A DNA stretch of 13,559 nt from an uncultured Eubacteriales bacterium (GCA_944333375.1 CALVKX010000030.1:1-13559), one strand, 5' to 3'; shown: positions 6,461-13,559, numbered from the stretch's first letter. A program made the numbers and translations. Notes: generated by a model not told the origin, from the letters alone.

Positions 6461-6489
6461 ATTCTACCAAAATCAAGCCGTTATGTCAA
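6461..6489 (-). promoter_or_regulatory. Consensus sigma-A promoter of rplM-rpsI
   Basis: On the - strand, -35 TTGACA (6484-6489), a 17-base spacer, and -10 TAGAAT (6461-6466). Predicted start is near 6454, giving a leader of about 105 bases that contains the L13-leader-like hairpin. A 7-base inverted repeat, AACGGCT (6454-6460) and AGCCGTT (6476-6482), flanks the -10 element. Confidence 0.88.
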
Positions 6490-6525
6490 TAGCGAAAGCA
6501 GTTTTTTTCCGGCGTTTTCGGGCGG

Positions 6526-7962
6526 TCAGCAGCGCTCCAGCACCCGCCCGAAGAAGGCGACCGTGTCGGGGATGAGACGGAGGGGGATGCGCTCGTTGCG
6601 GTTGTGGATCATGCCACGCTGCTCCTTGCTCAGCGGCATGCCGGAGAAGCGGTAGACGTTTTGGCAGATGCGGCAGTAGTGGCGGCTGTCGCTGCAGGCG
6701 AGCATCAGGTAGGGCGCCACCAGCACGCCGGGATAGGTCTGCCGGATGGCGGCCGAGAGGCGCTCCCAGGGCTCGCCGGAGGTGGGGGAGACAGGGGAGG
6801 GATCGTTGCCCTCCACCACGGATACGGACACGTCCGCGTCGCCGATGATGGCTTCCATGCGCTTTTGCACGGACGCAACCGTCTCGCCGCAGATCACGCG
6901 CGCGTTGATGCCCGCACGGCTCTGGTTGGGAAGGACGTTGTACGCCTCGGCCCCGGAAAGGCGCGTGAGGGCGCAGGTGGTGCGCACCAGAGCGTTGAGC
7001 TCGCCGCCGCCCGCCTTGCAGATCAGGTCGAGCGCCGGCCGGAAGCACCAGAGGTTGGCAAAGATCAGCTTATAGAGGAAGCTGGACTGCCGGCCCATCA
7101 GGTCGAAAAGCTCCCGGGCCGGAGCGGTCATCACAAAGGGCATGGGATGCCGGGCCAGCCGGTCCAGGGCGCGGGCCAGCACGCCCACGCTCTGCCGCGC
7201 GGGCGGAGCGCTGGCATGGCCGCCCTTGCCCACGGCGGTCAGGTCCATGAAGGCGCTGCCCTTCTCGGCGATGCCGATGAGCGCGGCAGGACGGTCCACG
7301 CCGGGAAAGACCTTTTCCACGATCGCGCCGCCCTCGTCCAGCACAAACGCGGGCCGCACGCCCCGGCGCTCCAGCTCGCTTACGATGGCGGGTGCGTCGC
7401 CGCCCATGCACTCCTCGTCCCCGCCGAAGGCGAAGTAGACGTCGTTTTTCGGCACAAACCCGCGGGCGATCAGGCTTTCGGCGGCCTCCAGCACGCCCAT
7501 GAGCGTGCATTTGGTGTCCAGCGTGCCGCGGCCCCACAGCTCACCCCCCCTGATGACGCCCTCAAAGGGCGGCTCCTCCCAGTCCGCCGCGTCGGCGGGC
7601 ACCACGTCGTAGTGCGCCATCAGGACCGACGGCTGGTCGCTGCTGCGGCCGGGCCATTTCAGCAGCATCCCGTGGCGGCCCGGCTCGCTGTACTCGCAGG
7701 CGGCGTATACGGCCGGATAGAGGGTGGGGAGAAGCGCGCGGAATTTCGCAAATTCCGAAAGGTCCACCTGGCTTTCGTCCACGCTGCTCACGGTTTTTAA
7801 TTGGATCATCCGCCTGAGGTGGTCCACGGCGGCGTCCGCGTCCACGGGAAACGGATTGCCCTCCACTTTTTCCTCGGAAACGGGCTTAAAATTGCATGCT
7901 CTCACCACAATGACGGCAAAAAAGGCGAAAAGAAGCGCAAGAATGATCCACAAAACGGTCAT
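6526..7962 (-). CDS. Membrane-anchored M20 family metallopeptidase (PM20D1 / carboxypeptidase S type)
   Basis: 478 residues. An N-terminal hydrophobic segment (about residues 3-20) with Arg21 after it looks like a signal anchor. M20 di-zinc residues are visible: His117 in AHYDVVP, Asp149 in GRGTLDTK, the Glu pair at 183-184 in GDEECMGG (catalytic base plus ligand), Asp209 in VLDEGG and His453 in IHNRNE. The lid/dimer region has GKGGHASAPP. The AEKG and GGHASAPP blocks match PM20D1/carboxypeptidase S, which hydrolyse (and can condense) N-acyl amino acids or release C-terminal residues from small peptides; the true substrate is unknown. ATG 7962 overlaps the upstream membrane-protein stop by 4 bases (ATGA), with GGAAGGAG at 7971-7978, so it is the third gene of a coupled operon. 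No clear terminator follows before the rplM promoter. Confidence 0.88.
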   Translation of the reverse strand: MTVLWIILALLFAFFAVIVVRACNFKPVSEEKVEGNPFPVDADAAVDHLRRMIQLKTVSSVDESQVDLSEFAKFRALLPTLYPAVYAACEYSEPGRHGMLLKWPGRSSDQPSVLMAHYDVVPADAADWEEPPFEGVIRGGELWGRGTLDTKCTLMGVLEAAESLIARGFVPKNDVYFAFGGDEECMGGDAPAIVSELERRGVRPAFVLDEGGAIVEKVFPGVDRPAALIGIAEKGSAFMDLTAVGKGGHASAPPARQSVGVLARALDRLARHPMPFVMTAPARELFDLMGRQSSFLYKLIFANLWCFRPALDLICKAGGGELNALVRTTCALTRLSGAEAYNVLPNQSRAGINARVICGETVASVQKRMEAIIGDADVSVSVVEGNDPSPVSPTSGEPWERLSAAIRQTYPGVLVAPYLMLACSDSRHYCRICQNVYRFSGMPLSKEQRGMIHNRNERIPLRLIPDTVAFFGRVLERC

Positions 7963-8663
7963 TTGTGCGCCTCCTTCCCGGCGGGCTCGCCGCCCAGCAT
8001 GCCGCGGCGGTACATCAGGCGGGCCGCGCCGATGGCGATGAGCGCGCCCACGGGCACTAGCACCCCCACGCTGGAGCTAAGCCCCGGCGCAAGCAGGAAC
8101 AAAATCACCATAAACGCCAGCGGCGCCGCGGCCAGCTTGGGATTTTTGGAGATGAACACCACGCCCAGGGCTCCGAAGAGCGCGGGGAGGATGTTGTCAA
8201 AGGCGGGCTTGAGGGCGGGGGACTCCAGAACCGGCCGCAGGAAGCCCAGCCCCAGCACGCCCAGGGCGATGACCAGCGTGGTCACGATGGAGCTGGAGGC
8301 GATGGCGATGGTGGAGATGACCTCGCCCTCCTCGCTGCCGGGCCTGACTTTGGCGGCCTCCATGGCGTTGAGTGCGCAGGGAACCTTGAGGTTGGTCAGG
8401 TTGCCGGTCACAAAGCCAAGGTATGAGCCGCCCGTGCCCAGCATGGGAACGAAGGTGAAGACCTCGATGATGCCCACCGTCCAGTACATGGGCGCCACGC
8501 CCAGAAGCGACTTGAGCACGGCCGTCAGCGGGGGCCAGGCGCTGTAGTAGCAGCAGATGGCCACGGGGGTGAGGATCATCAGAATCAGGGCCATGCCCGT
8601 CCAGATGCGGCCGTAGACGTGGACGCTCTGCTCGTATACGGAGATGTTCTGATCGTTTTTCAT
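7959..8663 (-). CDS. Multi-span membrane protein, partner of the DUF5058-like protein
   Basis: 234 residues, with about six hydrophobic segments (near residues 22-42, 60-85, 115-140, 160-175, 178-195 and 198-215). No signal peptide, nucleotide-binding motif or periplasmic binding domain is present. The glycine- and polar-rich stretch FVPMLGTGGSYLGFVTGN followed by LTNLKVP interrupts a membrane region and could be a re-entrant loop for substrate or ion. It is preceded 13 bases away by a DUF5058-like gene with AAGGAGGG before the ATG, and overlaps the M20 peptidase start by 4 bases. It is probably half of a two-subunit permease that moves the peptidase's substrate or product. This is inference from operon structure; I do not recognise a characterised family. 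Confidence 0.7.
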   Translation of the reverse strand: MKNDQNISVYEQSVHVYGRIWTGMALILMILTPVAICCYYSAWPPLTAVLKSLLGVAPMYWTVGIIEVFTFVPMLGTGGSYLGFVTGNLTNLKVPCALNAMEAAKVRPGSEEGEVISTIAIASSSIVTTLVIALGVLGLGFLRPVLESPALKPAFDNILPALFGALGVVFISKNPKLAAAPLAFMVILFLLAPGLSSSVGVLVPVGALIAIGAARLMYRRGMLGGEPAGKEAHK

Positions 8664-8676
8664 CGCTTGGCCCTCC

Positions 8677-9399
8677 TTACGCCATCAGCGCCGTCAGCGG
8701 GATGCTCAGCGCCATGGCGCACAGCATGCACAGCGGCAGCGCGTACTGTTCCAGCCAGCTCATCTTGCAGACCTTGATGAGCACGCCGCAAATCCCCATC
8801 ATCAGCGCCGATACCAGCGCCACTGCGATGGGGATGAAGCCCGGAAGCCCCGAGCGGATATCGGCAAAGAGCATGCCCACAAAGGCGCTCACCATGCCAA
8901 GGAACAGGCTGTCCATCACGATTTCGCCCCAGCGCTTGTCCTTGCCGGTGATGGAGCGCATGCCGCGGCAGATGCGCTTGAGGCCGAAGAGCACCAGCAC
9001 GATCCCCGAGATGATGCCCAGCGTCATCGTCCAGGCGATGGCGGAGAACACCTGCGGGTCGGTGATGGTCTCCTTGACCGAGGCGCCCATGGTGCCCGCG
9101 GCGATGGTGGCGGCGGGGAGCTCGTAGGTGACGGCGCCCAGCACGCTCAGCCTCAGCCACGGGAACGGCAGGCCGATGAAGTTGCTCAGCGTAATCACGC
9201 CCACCAGAATGGAGATGGCCGGCGCGATGGAAAACAGGGCGCTGGAGAGGATGGTCTTTCGCACGGTGGCGGTGGCGATGCCCATCTGCCGGGCACGGCG
9301 GGACGCCTTGACGAGGAAAAAGACCGACTGCGCGATGACGAAGGCGACGATGATGGCAGAAAGAAGATAGAGAAACGGGTCGTTGACGGAAAAGGACAT
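8677..9399 (-). CDS. DUF5058-like multi-span membrane protein
   Basis: 240 residues starting at ATG 9399, with AAGGAGGG (9405-9412) 5 bases upstream. The frame is open 32 codons farther but would run through the promoter and hairpin. The N-terminus MSFSVNDPFLYLLSAIIVAFVIAQSVFF and the overall length recall the DUF5058 family (family recall, not a search). About seven hydrophobic segments are seen, with a conserved-looking TYELPAATIAAGTMGASVKE in the third, similar in character to the polar break in its partner. Function of the family is unknown to me; pairing with another small membrane protein and an M20 hydrolase suggests a transporter for N-acyl amino acids or small peptides. It is first gene of a three-gene operon with its own promoter at 9467-9495. 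Confidence 0.72.
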   Translation of the reverse strand: MSFSVNDPFLYLLSAIIVAFVIAQSVFFLVKASRRARQMGIATATVRKTILSSALFSIAPAISILVGVITLSNFIGLPFPWLRLSVLGAVTYELPAATIAAGTMGASVKETITDPQVFSAIAWTMTLGIISGIVLVLFGLKRICRGMRSITGKDKRWGEIVMDSLFLGMVSAFVGMLFADIRSGLPGFIPIAVALVSALMMGICGVLIKVCKMSWLEQYALPLCMLCAMALSIPLTALMA

Positions 9400-9430
9400 G
9401 GGATCCCTCCTTCTGGAATTCCGGCCTGCC

Positions 9431-9465
9431 AAAACAGGCGTGCCCCGAGCTGCGCGGGACACGCC
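9431..9465 (-). terminator. Terminator of the pyrimidine phosphorylase gene, overlapping the next promoter's start site
   Basis: On the - strand GGCGTG-t-CCCG (9465-9455) pairs with CGGG-g-CACGCC, ending at 9438 and followed by TGTTTT. The stem is about 10 base pairs with one mismatched pair. It lies about 40 bases after the phosphorylase stop. The predicted transcription start of the downstream operon falls inside its first arm. Confidence 0.75.
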
Positions 9466-9466
9466 C

Positions 9467-9495
9467 ATTATACGCCCAAACCGGCGCGGACTCAA
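9467..9495 (-). promoter_or_regulatory. Promoter of the membrane-pair/M20 operon
   Basis: On the - strand, -35 TTGAGT (9490-9495), a 17-base spacer, and a perfect -10 TATAAT (9467-9472). Predicted start is about 9460, with a 60-base leader to ATG 9399. It starts directly after the phosphorylase stop codon. Confidence 0.8.
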
Positions 9496-9506
9496 CCTTT
9501 ATTTGG

Positions 9507-10832
9507 CTACAGCCGCTCTACGGCGTCGCAGGTCACGATGGCATGAATCAGCTTGCAGGGCGCGGCCGGCTCCGGCCCGATGACGACGCAGCGCGCGATG
9601 GCCTCCGACGCCGCCTGCGCCGAGGCCTCGTCGCGGGCGTGGACGGTGGCCAGCGCCTCGCCCGCCTCTACCCGTTCCCCGATGCGGCGGCGCATCACAA
9701 AGCCCACCGCGGGGTCGATCGCGTCGGTCTTGACCCTGCGGCCCGCGCCCATGGCCTGCGCCGCGCTGCCAAGGCCCACCGTGTCCATGCGCTGCACATA
9801 GCCGGCGGCGGCCGCGGGCACATCCCGGATCACCGGGGCCTGCGGGAGACGGGTCACGTCGTCGCAGCAGGCGGGATCGCCGCCCTGCGCCGCGATCATG
9901 GCGCGCAGGCGCTCCAGCCCGCGTCCGCTCTCCAGCGCGTCCATGAGCTTTTGCCGGGCCTCCGACAGATCCGCCGCGGCGTCCGCGAGCATCAGCATGC
10001 GCGCGCCCAGCTCCAGCGACACCTCCAGAAGCGGTCCCTGCACCCGGCCCGAAAGCGCGTCGATGGCCTCCTTGACCTCCAGGGCGTTGCCCACATGGCT
10101 GCCCAGCGGCTCGCCCATGTCGGTGACCAGCGCCATCATGCGCCGGCCCGCGTCGCAGCCGATGCGCACCATGGTCTGGGCAAGCTCGATGCTCGCTTCC
10201 GTGGTGTGCATCAGCGCTCCGGCGCCGGTCTTGACGTCCAGCACCACGCCCTGCGCGCCGCTGGCCAGCTTCTTGCTGACGATGCTGGAGGCGATCAGCG
10301 GCAGGCTGTCCACGGTGGCCGTCACGTCGCGCAGCGCGTAGAGCGCCTTGTCGGCGGGGGCGAGGTTTTTGGTCTGGCCGATCACAGCCACGCCGATCTT
10401 TCGCACCTGCGAGAGAAACGCCTCTTCGCTCAGGTCCACCCGCATGCCCGGGATGCTCTCCAGCTTGTCCAGCGTCCCGCCCGTATGCCCAAGCCCGCGG
10501 CCGCTCATCTTGGCCACCGGCACGCCGCAGGCGGCCACCAGCGGAGCCAGGATGAGCGTCGTGGTGTCGCCCACGCCGCCGGTGGAGTGCTTGTCCACCG
10601 GGATGCCCGGGATGGAGGACAGGTCGCAGATGTCGCCGGAATGGGCCATAGCCAGGGTCAGCGCCACCGTCTCCTCACGGGTCATGCCGTTGAGGCGGAT
10701 GGCCATGAGAAGCGCCGCGAGCTGATAATCGGGGATGCTGCCGTCCGCCGCGCCCCTGACAAAACAGACGATCTCCTCCTCGGAAAGCGCCTTGCCCAGC
10801 TTCTTTTTTTCAATGATCTCCACCATGTTCAT
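9507..10832 (-). CDS. pdp: Pyrimidine-nucleoside (thymidine/uridine) phosphorylase
   Basis: 441 residues from ATG 10832, which has AAAGGAGGGG (10838-10847) 5 bases upstream; the longer frame to 10898 would cross a terminator hairpin. The phosphate-site motif DKHSTGGVGD is at residues 80-89 and the family signature SGRGLGHTGGTLDKLE at 110-125. The C-terminal quarter carries the PYNP_C-type domain with VGFVMRRRIGERVEAGEALATVHA. The enzyme reversibly converts pyrimidine (deoxy)nucleosides plus phosphate to base and (deoxy)ribose-1-phosphate in nucleoside salvage. The KMSGRGLGHTGGT context and TTT after GVGD are closer to the broad-specificity Bacillus Pdp than to E. coli DeoA, but the distinction is from motif recall. 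The gene lies just after a strong terminator with no visible promoter between. Confidence 0.94.
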   Translation of the reverse strand: MNMVEIIEKKKLGKALSEEEIVCFVRGAADGSIPDYQLAALLMAIRLNGMTREETVALTLAMAHSGDICDLSSIPGIPVDKHSTGGVGDTTTLILAPLVAACGVPVAKMSGRGLGHTGGTLDKLESIPGMRVDLSEEAFLSQVRKIGVAVIGQTKNLAPADKALYALRDVTATVDSLPLIASSIVSKKLASGAQGVVLDVKTGAGALMHTTEASIELAQTMVRIGCDAGRRMMALVTDMGEPLGSHVGNALEVKEAIDALSGRVQGPLLEVSLELGARMLMLADAAADLSEARQKLMDALESGRGLERLRAMIAAQGGDPACCDDVTRLPQAPVIRDVPAAAAGYVQRMDTVGLGSAAQAMGAGRRVKTDAIDPAVGFVMRRRIGERVEAGEALATVHARDEASAQAASEAIARCVVIGPEPAAPCKLIHAIVTCDAVERL

Positions 10833-10848
10833 GCCGGCCCCTCCTTTC

Positions 10849-10891
10849 AAAAAAAGCGCGCCGGGGCCGCCGGACACCCCGGCGGCCCCGG
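10849..10891 (-). terminator. Strong intrinsic terminator after the zinc-ribbon gene, abutting the pdp ribosome binding site
   Basis: Perfect 13-bp arms CCGGGGCCGCCGG (10861-10873) and CCGGCGGCCCCGG (10879-10891) enclose a 5-base loop. On the - strand the stem is followed by CGCGC and then seven T (10849-10855). The U-tract ends one base before the pdp ribosome binding site AAAGGAGGGG. Confidence 0.93.
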
Positions 10892-10905
10892 AAATCACAC
10901 GCGGC

Positions 10906-11610
10906 TCACTGAATAATCAGACGGCCGCAGTTTTCACATTCGATGTATTTGGCGTCGTTTTTAAACTTGCGCAGCGTCACCTGCGGCAGGCTCATGTTGC
11001 AGCCGCCGCACTGGTCGCCGTAGAGGCGCGCGACCGGGGGGATGCAGTGCTTTTTGATGACGCTGTACTTTTCCAGAAGCGCCGGGTCGATATCCCGCGC
11101 CCTGGCCTGCGCCTGCGCGCGCTTTTGCTCGAGCTGGGCCATCTGCTCCTTGTACTCGGCTTCGTAGGCCACCTTCTGCTTATCGTACTCGGCCTTGACC
11201 TTGGCGTATTTGATGCGGATCTCCTTCTCCAGCCGGTCGCGGTCGGCCGCGTCCTTCTGGATGCGCTTCATCTCCTGCTCGTAGTCGCTCAGGTCGGACA
11301 GCAGCTTCTGCGCGTCGCGGCTCATGTCCTGCGCCTGCTTGAGATCGGTGGGCGGGGTCGCGTCCATGCGCTTTTTGAGGGCGGCGAGCTGCTCCTCCAT
11401 GCGGGAGATGGCTACCTTGATGACGTCCACCCGGTCGAGCATCTCGGCCACTTCCTGCTCCATGCGCTTGACGGCGTTTTGCTGCTCGACGAGAAACTCC
11501 CGGTTCTTTTTCAAGGCGATGCGGTTGGGGCTTCGCTTGATCTCCGATTCAAAGGCGTCGGCGGCCATGTCGGCCTGCTGATACTGCCACAACAGTTCTG
11601 TCTGTTCCAT
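10906..11610 (-). CDS. C4-type zinc-ribbon, coiled-coil protein (DUF164/CdsZ-like)
   Basis: 234 residues. Residues about 25-165 are charged heptad-like sequence forming a long coiled coil (for example AVKRMEQEVAEMLDRVDVIK and EKEIRIKYAKVKAEYDKQKV). The C-terminus is a C4 zinc ribbon: CGGC (Cys201, Cys204) and CENC (Cys225, Cys228), followed by GRLII. This is the architecture of the widespread bacterial zf-RING_7/DUF164 family. Nucleic-acid binding or a scaffold role has been proposed for relatives; the function here is unknown. AAGGAGG lies 5 bases before ATG 11610. It follows the NIF3-family gene by 32 bases in the sigA-trmK-nif3 cluster and is the last gene before a strong terminator. Confidence 0.9.
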   Translation of the reverse strand: MEQTELLWQYQQADMAADAFESEIKRSPNRIALKKNREFLVEQQNAVKRMEQEVAEMLDRVDVIKVAISRMEEQLAALKKRMDATPPTDLKQAQDMSRDAQKLLSDLSDYEQEMKRIQKDAADRDRLEKEIRIKYAKVKAEYDKQKVAYEAEYKEQMAQLEQKRAQAQARARDIDPALLEKYSVIKKHCIPPVARLYGDQCGGCNMSLPQVTLRKFKNDAKYIECENCGRLIIQ

Positions 11611-11642
11611 GCGTACCTCCTTGTGGTTCGTCGGGAAGGCCC

Positions 11643-12419
11643 TCAGGGGGCCAGAAACGCGCCCGCGTAGGGGGGCTGAAAATGCAGATGGGCCTTGACG
11701 GGCCAGCCGGCCCGGGTCGCATCCGCCAGAAAGCGTTCATACAGGGACATCACGCCCGGGAGCTCGGTGGGGAAGTGCCCCGCGTCGTAGACCGTGAGCC
11801 CGCGCGCGCAGGCGTCCAAAAGCTCGTGATGGCGCACCTCGCCCACCACGAAGGCCTGCGCGCCGCTGGAGACGGCCAGCGCATAGCCCTCCCCGTAGGC
11901 GCCGCCCGCCACGGCCACGCGGCTGATGGGGGAATCGGAGGCGGGATAACAGCGCGCGTCGATGTGCAGGGCGCGGCGGATCAGCGCGCCCAGCTCGCCC
12001 GGGCTGAGCGGCGCGGGCAGCGTGCCCAGCCGGATGTACTCGTCCGGCGCGGAGACGTCCGAAAGGCCCAGCGCCGCGGCCAGGCTGTCGCCCACGCCGC
12101 CGGGCGCCTTGTCCCAGTTGGTGTGGGCGGCGATGACGCCCAGCCCGCCCCGGGCGATCTTCAAAAGCGCGCGGCCCTGCGGCCCCGTATAGTCTATGCG
12201 CTTGAGCGCGTGAAAAATGAACGGGTGATGGGTCACGATCAGCCCGTCCCCGTGGGAGAGCGCCTCGTCCACAAGCGCCTCCGTCACGTCCATGCCGAAC
12301 GTCACACCGCGCACCGCGGCGTTTTCGTCGCCCATCAGCAGGCCCACGTTGTCGAAGTCCTCCGCGCTCTCAAAGGGCGCCAGCGCGTCAAGCCAGCTCA
12401 GCACATCCCTGATTTTCAT
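11643..12419 (-). CDS. NIF3 / YqfO family metal-dependent protein (GTP cyclohydrolase 1 type 2-like)
   Basis: 258 residues, the compact form without the middle insert domain found in the roughly 370-residue Bacillus YqfO. Putative di-metal ligands are His64-His65 in VTHHPFIF, Asp103 in NWDKAPGG, His215 in AGHFPTE and Glu219. The N-terminus [17 protein letters not shown] with EDFDNVGLLMGD is typical of the family. Biochemical function is unsettled; database names such as GTP cyclohydrolase 1 type 2 rest on limited evidence. ATG 12419 overlaps the trmK stop by 4 bases (ATGA), indicating coupled translation. The trmK-nif3 pairing downstream of sigA is common in Firmicutes. A longer frame upstream of 12419 is trmK in another register and is not used. 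Confidence 0.93.
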   Translation of the reverse strand: MKIRDVLSWLDALAPFESAEDFDNVGLLMGDENAAVRGVTFGMDVTEALVDEALSHGDGLIVTHHPFIFHALKRIDYTGPQGRALLKIARGGLGVIAAHTNWDKAPGGVGDSLAAALGLSDVSAPDEYIRLGTLPAPLSPGELGALIRRALHIDARCYPASDSPISRVAVAGGAYGEGYALAVSSGAQAFVVGEVRHHELLDACARGLTVYDAGHFPTELPGVMSLYERFLADATRAGWPVKAHLHFQPPYAGAFLAP

Positions 12420-13162
12420 GGCACACCGTCCCCTTTCCCTTCCGCTTCCAGCGCCCGGGCCACATAGCCCAGCTCGCGCCGGCTCAGCGCCAGCCGCGCC
12501 TTGTCCTTCTCCAGATCGGCCCTTTGCATGGCCGAGATCTCCTGCTGCAAAATCCGCTCGCGACGCTCCAGCGTGCGCCGCCATTGCGCGGGCCGCTCCC
12601 TGAGGAGCACGGGTCCGAGCCAAAGCTCCTCCTCCGTATAGGCGGCCTCGTCCGGCCTGGCCACGCCGCAGCGCATCAGCACGTAATCCCGCCCGCCGGC
12701 CGGGGCGATCTGCTCGCGCCGGATGCGGTAGCCGATGTCCGATACCGCCCGGCGCACCATGGGCAAATCGGTCTGCGCGCCCAGAACCAGCGACGCGCCG
12801 CACAGGCGATGGCAGCCCCTTTTCAGGATGCCGCACACCGTCCCACCGCCCATGCCCAGCACGAAGATCGTGTCGGGAGGCGGCCCTTCCAGCGCGCTCA
12901 GGGCGTCCAGGCCGTCGGCCACCGCGAAGGTGGCGCGGTCCTCCAGCCCCAGGGCGCAAAGCCGCCGCCGGGCCTTTTCCAGCGCCGCCGCGCTCACGTC
13001 GCTGACCAGCCCATGGCCGGCGCCGCCGAGCAGGAGCGCCGCGCTCAGCCGGCCGTGGTCCGCGCCGATGTCGGCAAACACCCGCGTGCCCGCTCCCAGC
13101 GCCATGGCGGCGGAAAGCCGCCCGTCCAGCATGGGCGCGCGGCGAAGAACCCGGTCAGTCAA
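12416..13162 (-). CDS. trmK: tRNA (adenine(22)-N1)-methyltransferase TrmK
   Basis: 248 residues from TTG 13162. AdoMet motif I is [11 protein letters not shown] (residues 29-39), and the TrmK-type LGMGGGT is at 102-108, followed by a family-like [12 protein letters not shown]-terminal helical, highly charged segment (about 185-240) is the coiled-coil domain of TrmK. It should methylate N1 of A22 in the D-loop of certain tRNAs in the cytosol. The TTG start overlaps the sigA stop by 8 bases and has AAGGA 6 bases upstream, inside sigA. The alternative ATG at 13132 ([13 protein letters not shown]) aligns with many homologue starts but has no ribosome binding site. Translation is coupled to sigA before it and the NIF3-family gene after it. 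Confidence 0.9.
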   Translation of the reverse strand: MTDRVLRRAPMLDGRLSAAMALGAGTRVFADIGADHGRLSAALLLGGAGHGLVSDVSAAALEKARRRLCALGLEDRATFAVADGLDALSALEGPPPDTIFVLGMGGGTVCGILKRGCHRLCGASLVLGAQTDLPMVRRAVSDIGYRIRREQIAPAGGRDYVLMRCGVARPDEAAYTEEELWLGPVLLRERPAQWRRTLERRERILQQEISAMQRADLEKDKARLALSRRELGYVARALEAEGKGDGVP

Positions 13163-13559
13163 GGTAGTCCTTGAGCTTCTTGGAGCGGCTGGGATGGCGC
13201 AGCTTGCGCAGCGCCTTGGCTTCGATCTGACGGATGCGCTCGCGGGTCACCTTGAACTCGCGGCCCACCTCCTCCAGCGTGCGCTGATGGCCGTCGTCCA
13301 GGCCGAAGCGCAGGCGGAGCACCTTTTCCTCACGCGGGGTGAGGGTGTCCAGAACGTCGAGAAGCTGCTCCTTCATCAGCGTGAAGCTGGCGGCCTCGGC
13401 GGGCGCGGGCGCGTCGTCGTCGGGGATGAAGTCGCCCAGATGGCTGTCCTCCTCCTCGCCGATGGGCGTCTCCAGCGACACCGGCTCCTGCGCGATCTTG
13501 ATGATCTCGCGCACCTTGCTTTCGCTGATGTTCATCACCTTGGCGATCTCGTCGGGCGT
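13155..13559 (-). CDS. sigA: Primary RNA polymerase sigma factor, C-terminal part (runs off the window)
   Basis: The last 134 residues are present; the frame continues past base 13559, so no start codon is assigned. Visible are the end of region 3 ([15 protein letters not shown]), an acidic linker ([21 protein letters not shown]), region 4.1 ([17 protein letters not shown]) and the region 4.2 helix-turn-helix ([28 protein letters not shown]) that reads the -35 element, ending [13 protein letters not shown]. These are the hallmarks of the housekeeping group 1 sigma factor (RpoD/SigA). It heads the visible part of the sigA-trmK-nif3-zinc-ribbon cluster. The near-consensus -35/-10 elements found elsewhere in the window are of the type this protein recognises. 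Confidence 0.97.
   Translation of the reverse strand, partial: TPDEIAKVMNISESKVREIIKIAQEPVSLETPIGEEEDSHLGDFIPDDDAPAPAEAASFTLMKEQLLDVLDTLTPREEKVLRLRFGLDDGHQRTLEEVGREFKVTRERIRQIEAKALRKLRHPSRSKKLKDYLD

Noticed and set aside
6604..7800. 398-codon + strand open frame opposite the M20 peptidase gene
   Set aside because: Same reason: antisense shadow with low-complexity composition, while the - strand protein has all M20 metal ligands.
8677..9495. 272-residue version of the DUF5058-like protein
   Set aside because: The extension crosses the promoter and terminator region and has no ribosome binding site; ATG 9399 has AAGGAGGG at proper spacing.
9507..10898. 463-residue version of the phosphorylase
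   Set aside because: The extra 22 residues are translated terminator hairpin; ATG 10832 follows AAAGGAGGGG.
9543..10916. 457-codon + strand open frame opposite the phosphorylase gene
   Set aside because: It is a shadow of G+C-rich coding sequence: composition is His/Arg/Ala/Gly-rich without any recognisable domain, and the - strand gene is unambiguous.
11643..12959. 438-codon frame extending the NIF3-family gene upstream
   Set aside because: The added 180 codons are an off-frame reading of trmK; the NIF3 family start is the ATG at 12419 that overlaps the trmK stop.

Overview
The window reads as a chromosomal segment of a high-G+C member of the Clostridia (Bacillota). The evidence is strong AAGGAGG-type ribosome binding sites, TTG starts, an L13-type ribosomal leader, the sigA-trmK-nif3 gene order, and a Firmicute-type pyrimidine-nucleoside phosphorylase. 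No species can be named from the sequence alone.

Layout. Bases 1-972 (+) hold the 3' part of a PfkB-family sugar kinase, most like 2-dehydro-3-deoxygluconokinase (kdgK), closed by a strong intrinsic terminator. Bases 1022-1359 hold no confident gene: a hairpin repeat, then a 111-codon open frame without a good start. From about 1360 to 5457 base composition drops sharply to AT-rich. This island carries a restriction-modification (RM) module: a beta-class DPPY DNA methyltransferase, a small Cro/C1-type regulator and an alpha-class Dam-like methyltransferase in one + strand operon, and a 679-residue protein with a C-terminal PD-(D/E)XK signature on the - strand, tail to tail with the operon and separated from it by one base. 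The island has its own near-consensus promoters. A 28-bp hairpin repeat occurs at 1029-1056 and again at 5458-5485. The second copy is the rpsI terminator, so the module plus the 1057-1359 segment sits between two copies of a terminator.

The rest of the window (5501-13559) is high-G+C and all on the - strand. Read in the direction of transcription (from high to low coordinates) it contains: sigA (partial), trmK, a NIF3-family gene and a C4-type zinc-ribbon/coiled-coil gene, tightly packed; a strong terminator followed at once by the ribosome binding site of a pyrimidine-nucleoside phosphorylase; an operon of two small multi-span membrane proteins (the first DUF5058-like) and a membrane-anchored M20 peptidase of the PM20D1/carboxypeptidase S type; and finally rplM-rpsI behind a consensus promoter and an L13-leader-like hairpin.

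Most of the window is housekeeping. The parts worth attention are the RM island (unusual gene set, large unrecognised nuclease, altered motif I in one methyltransferase, repeated terminator at its edges), the membrane-pair/M20 operon, and two promoter/terminator arrangements around the phosphorylase gene.
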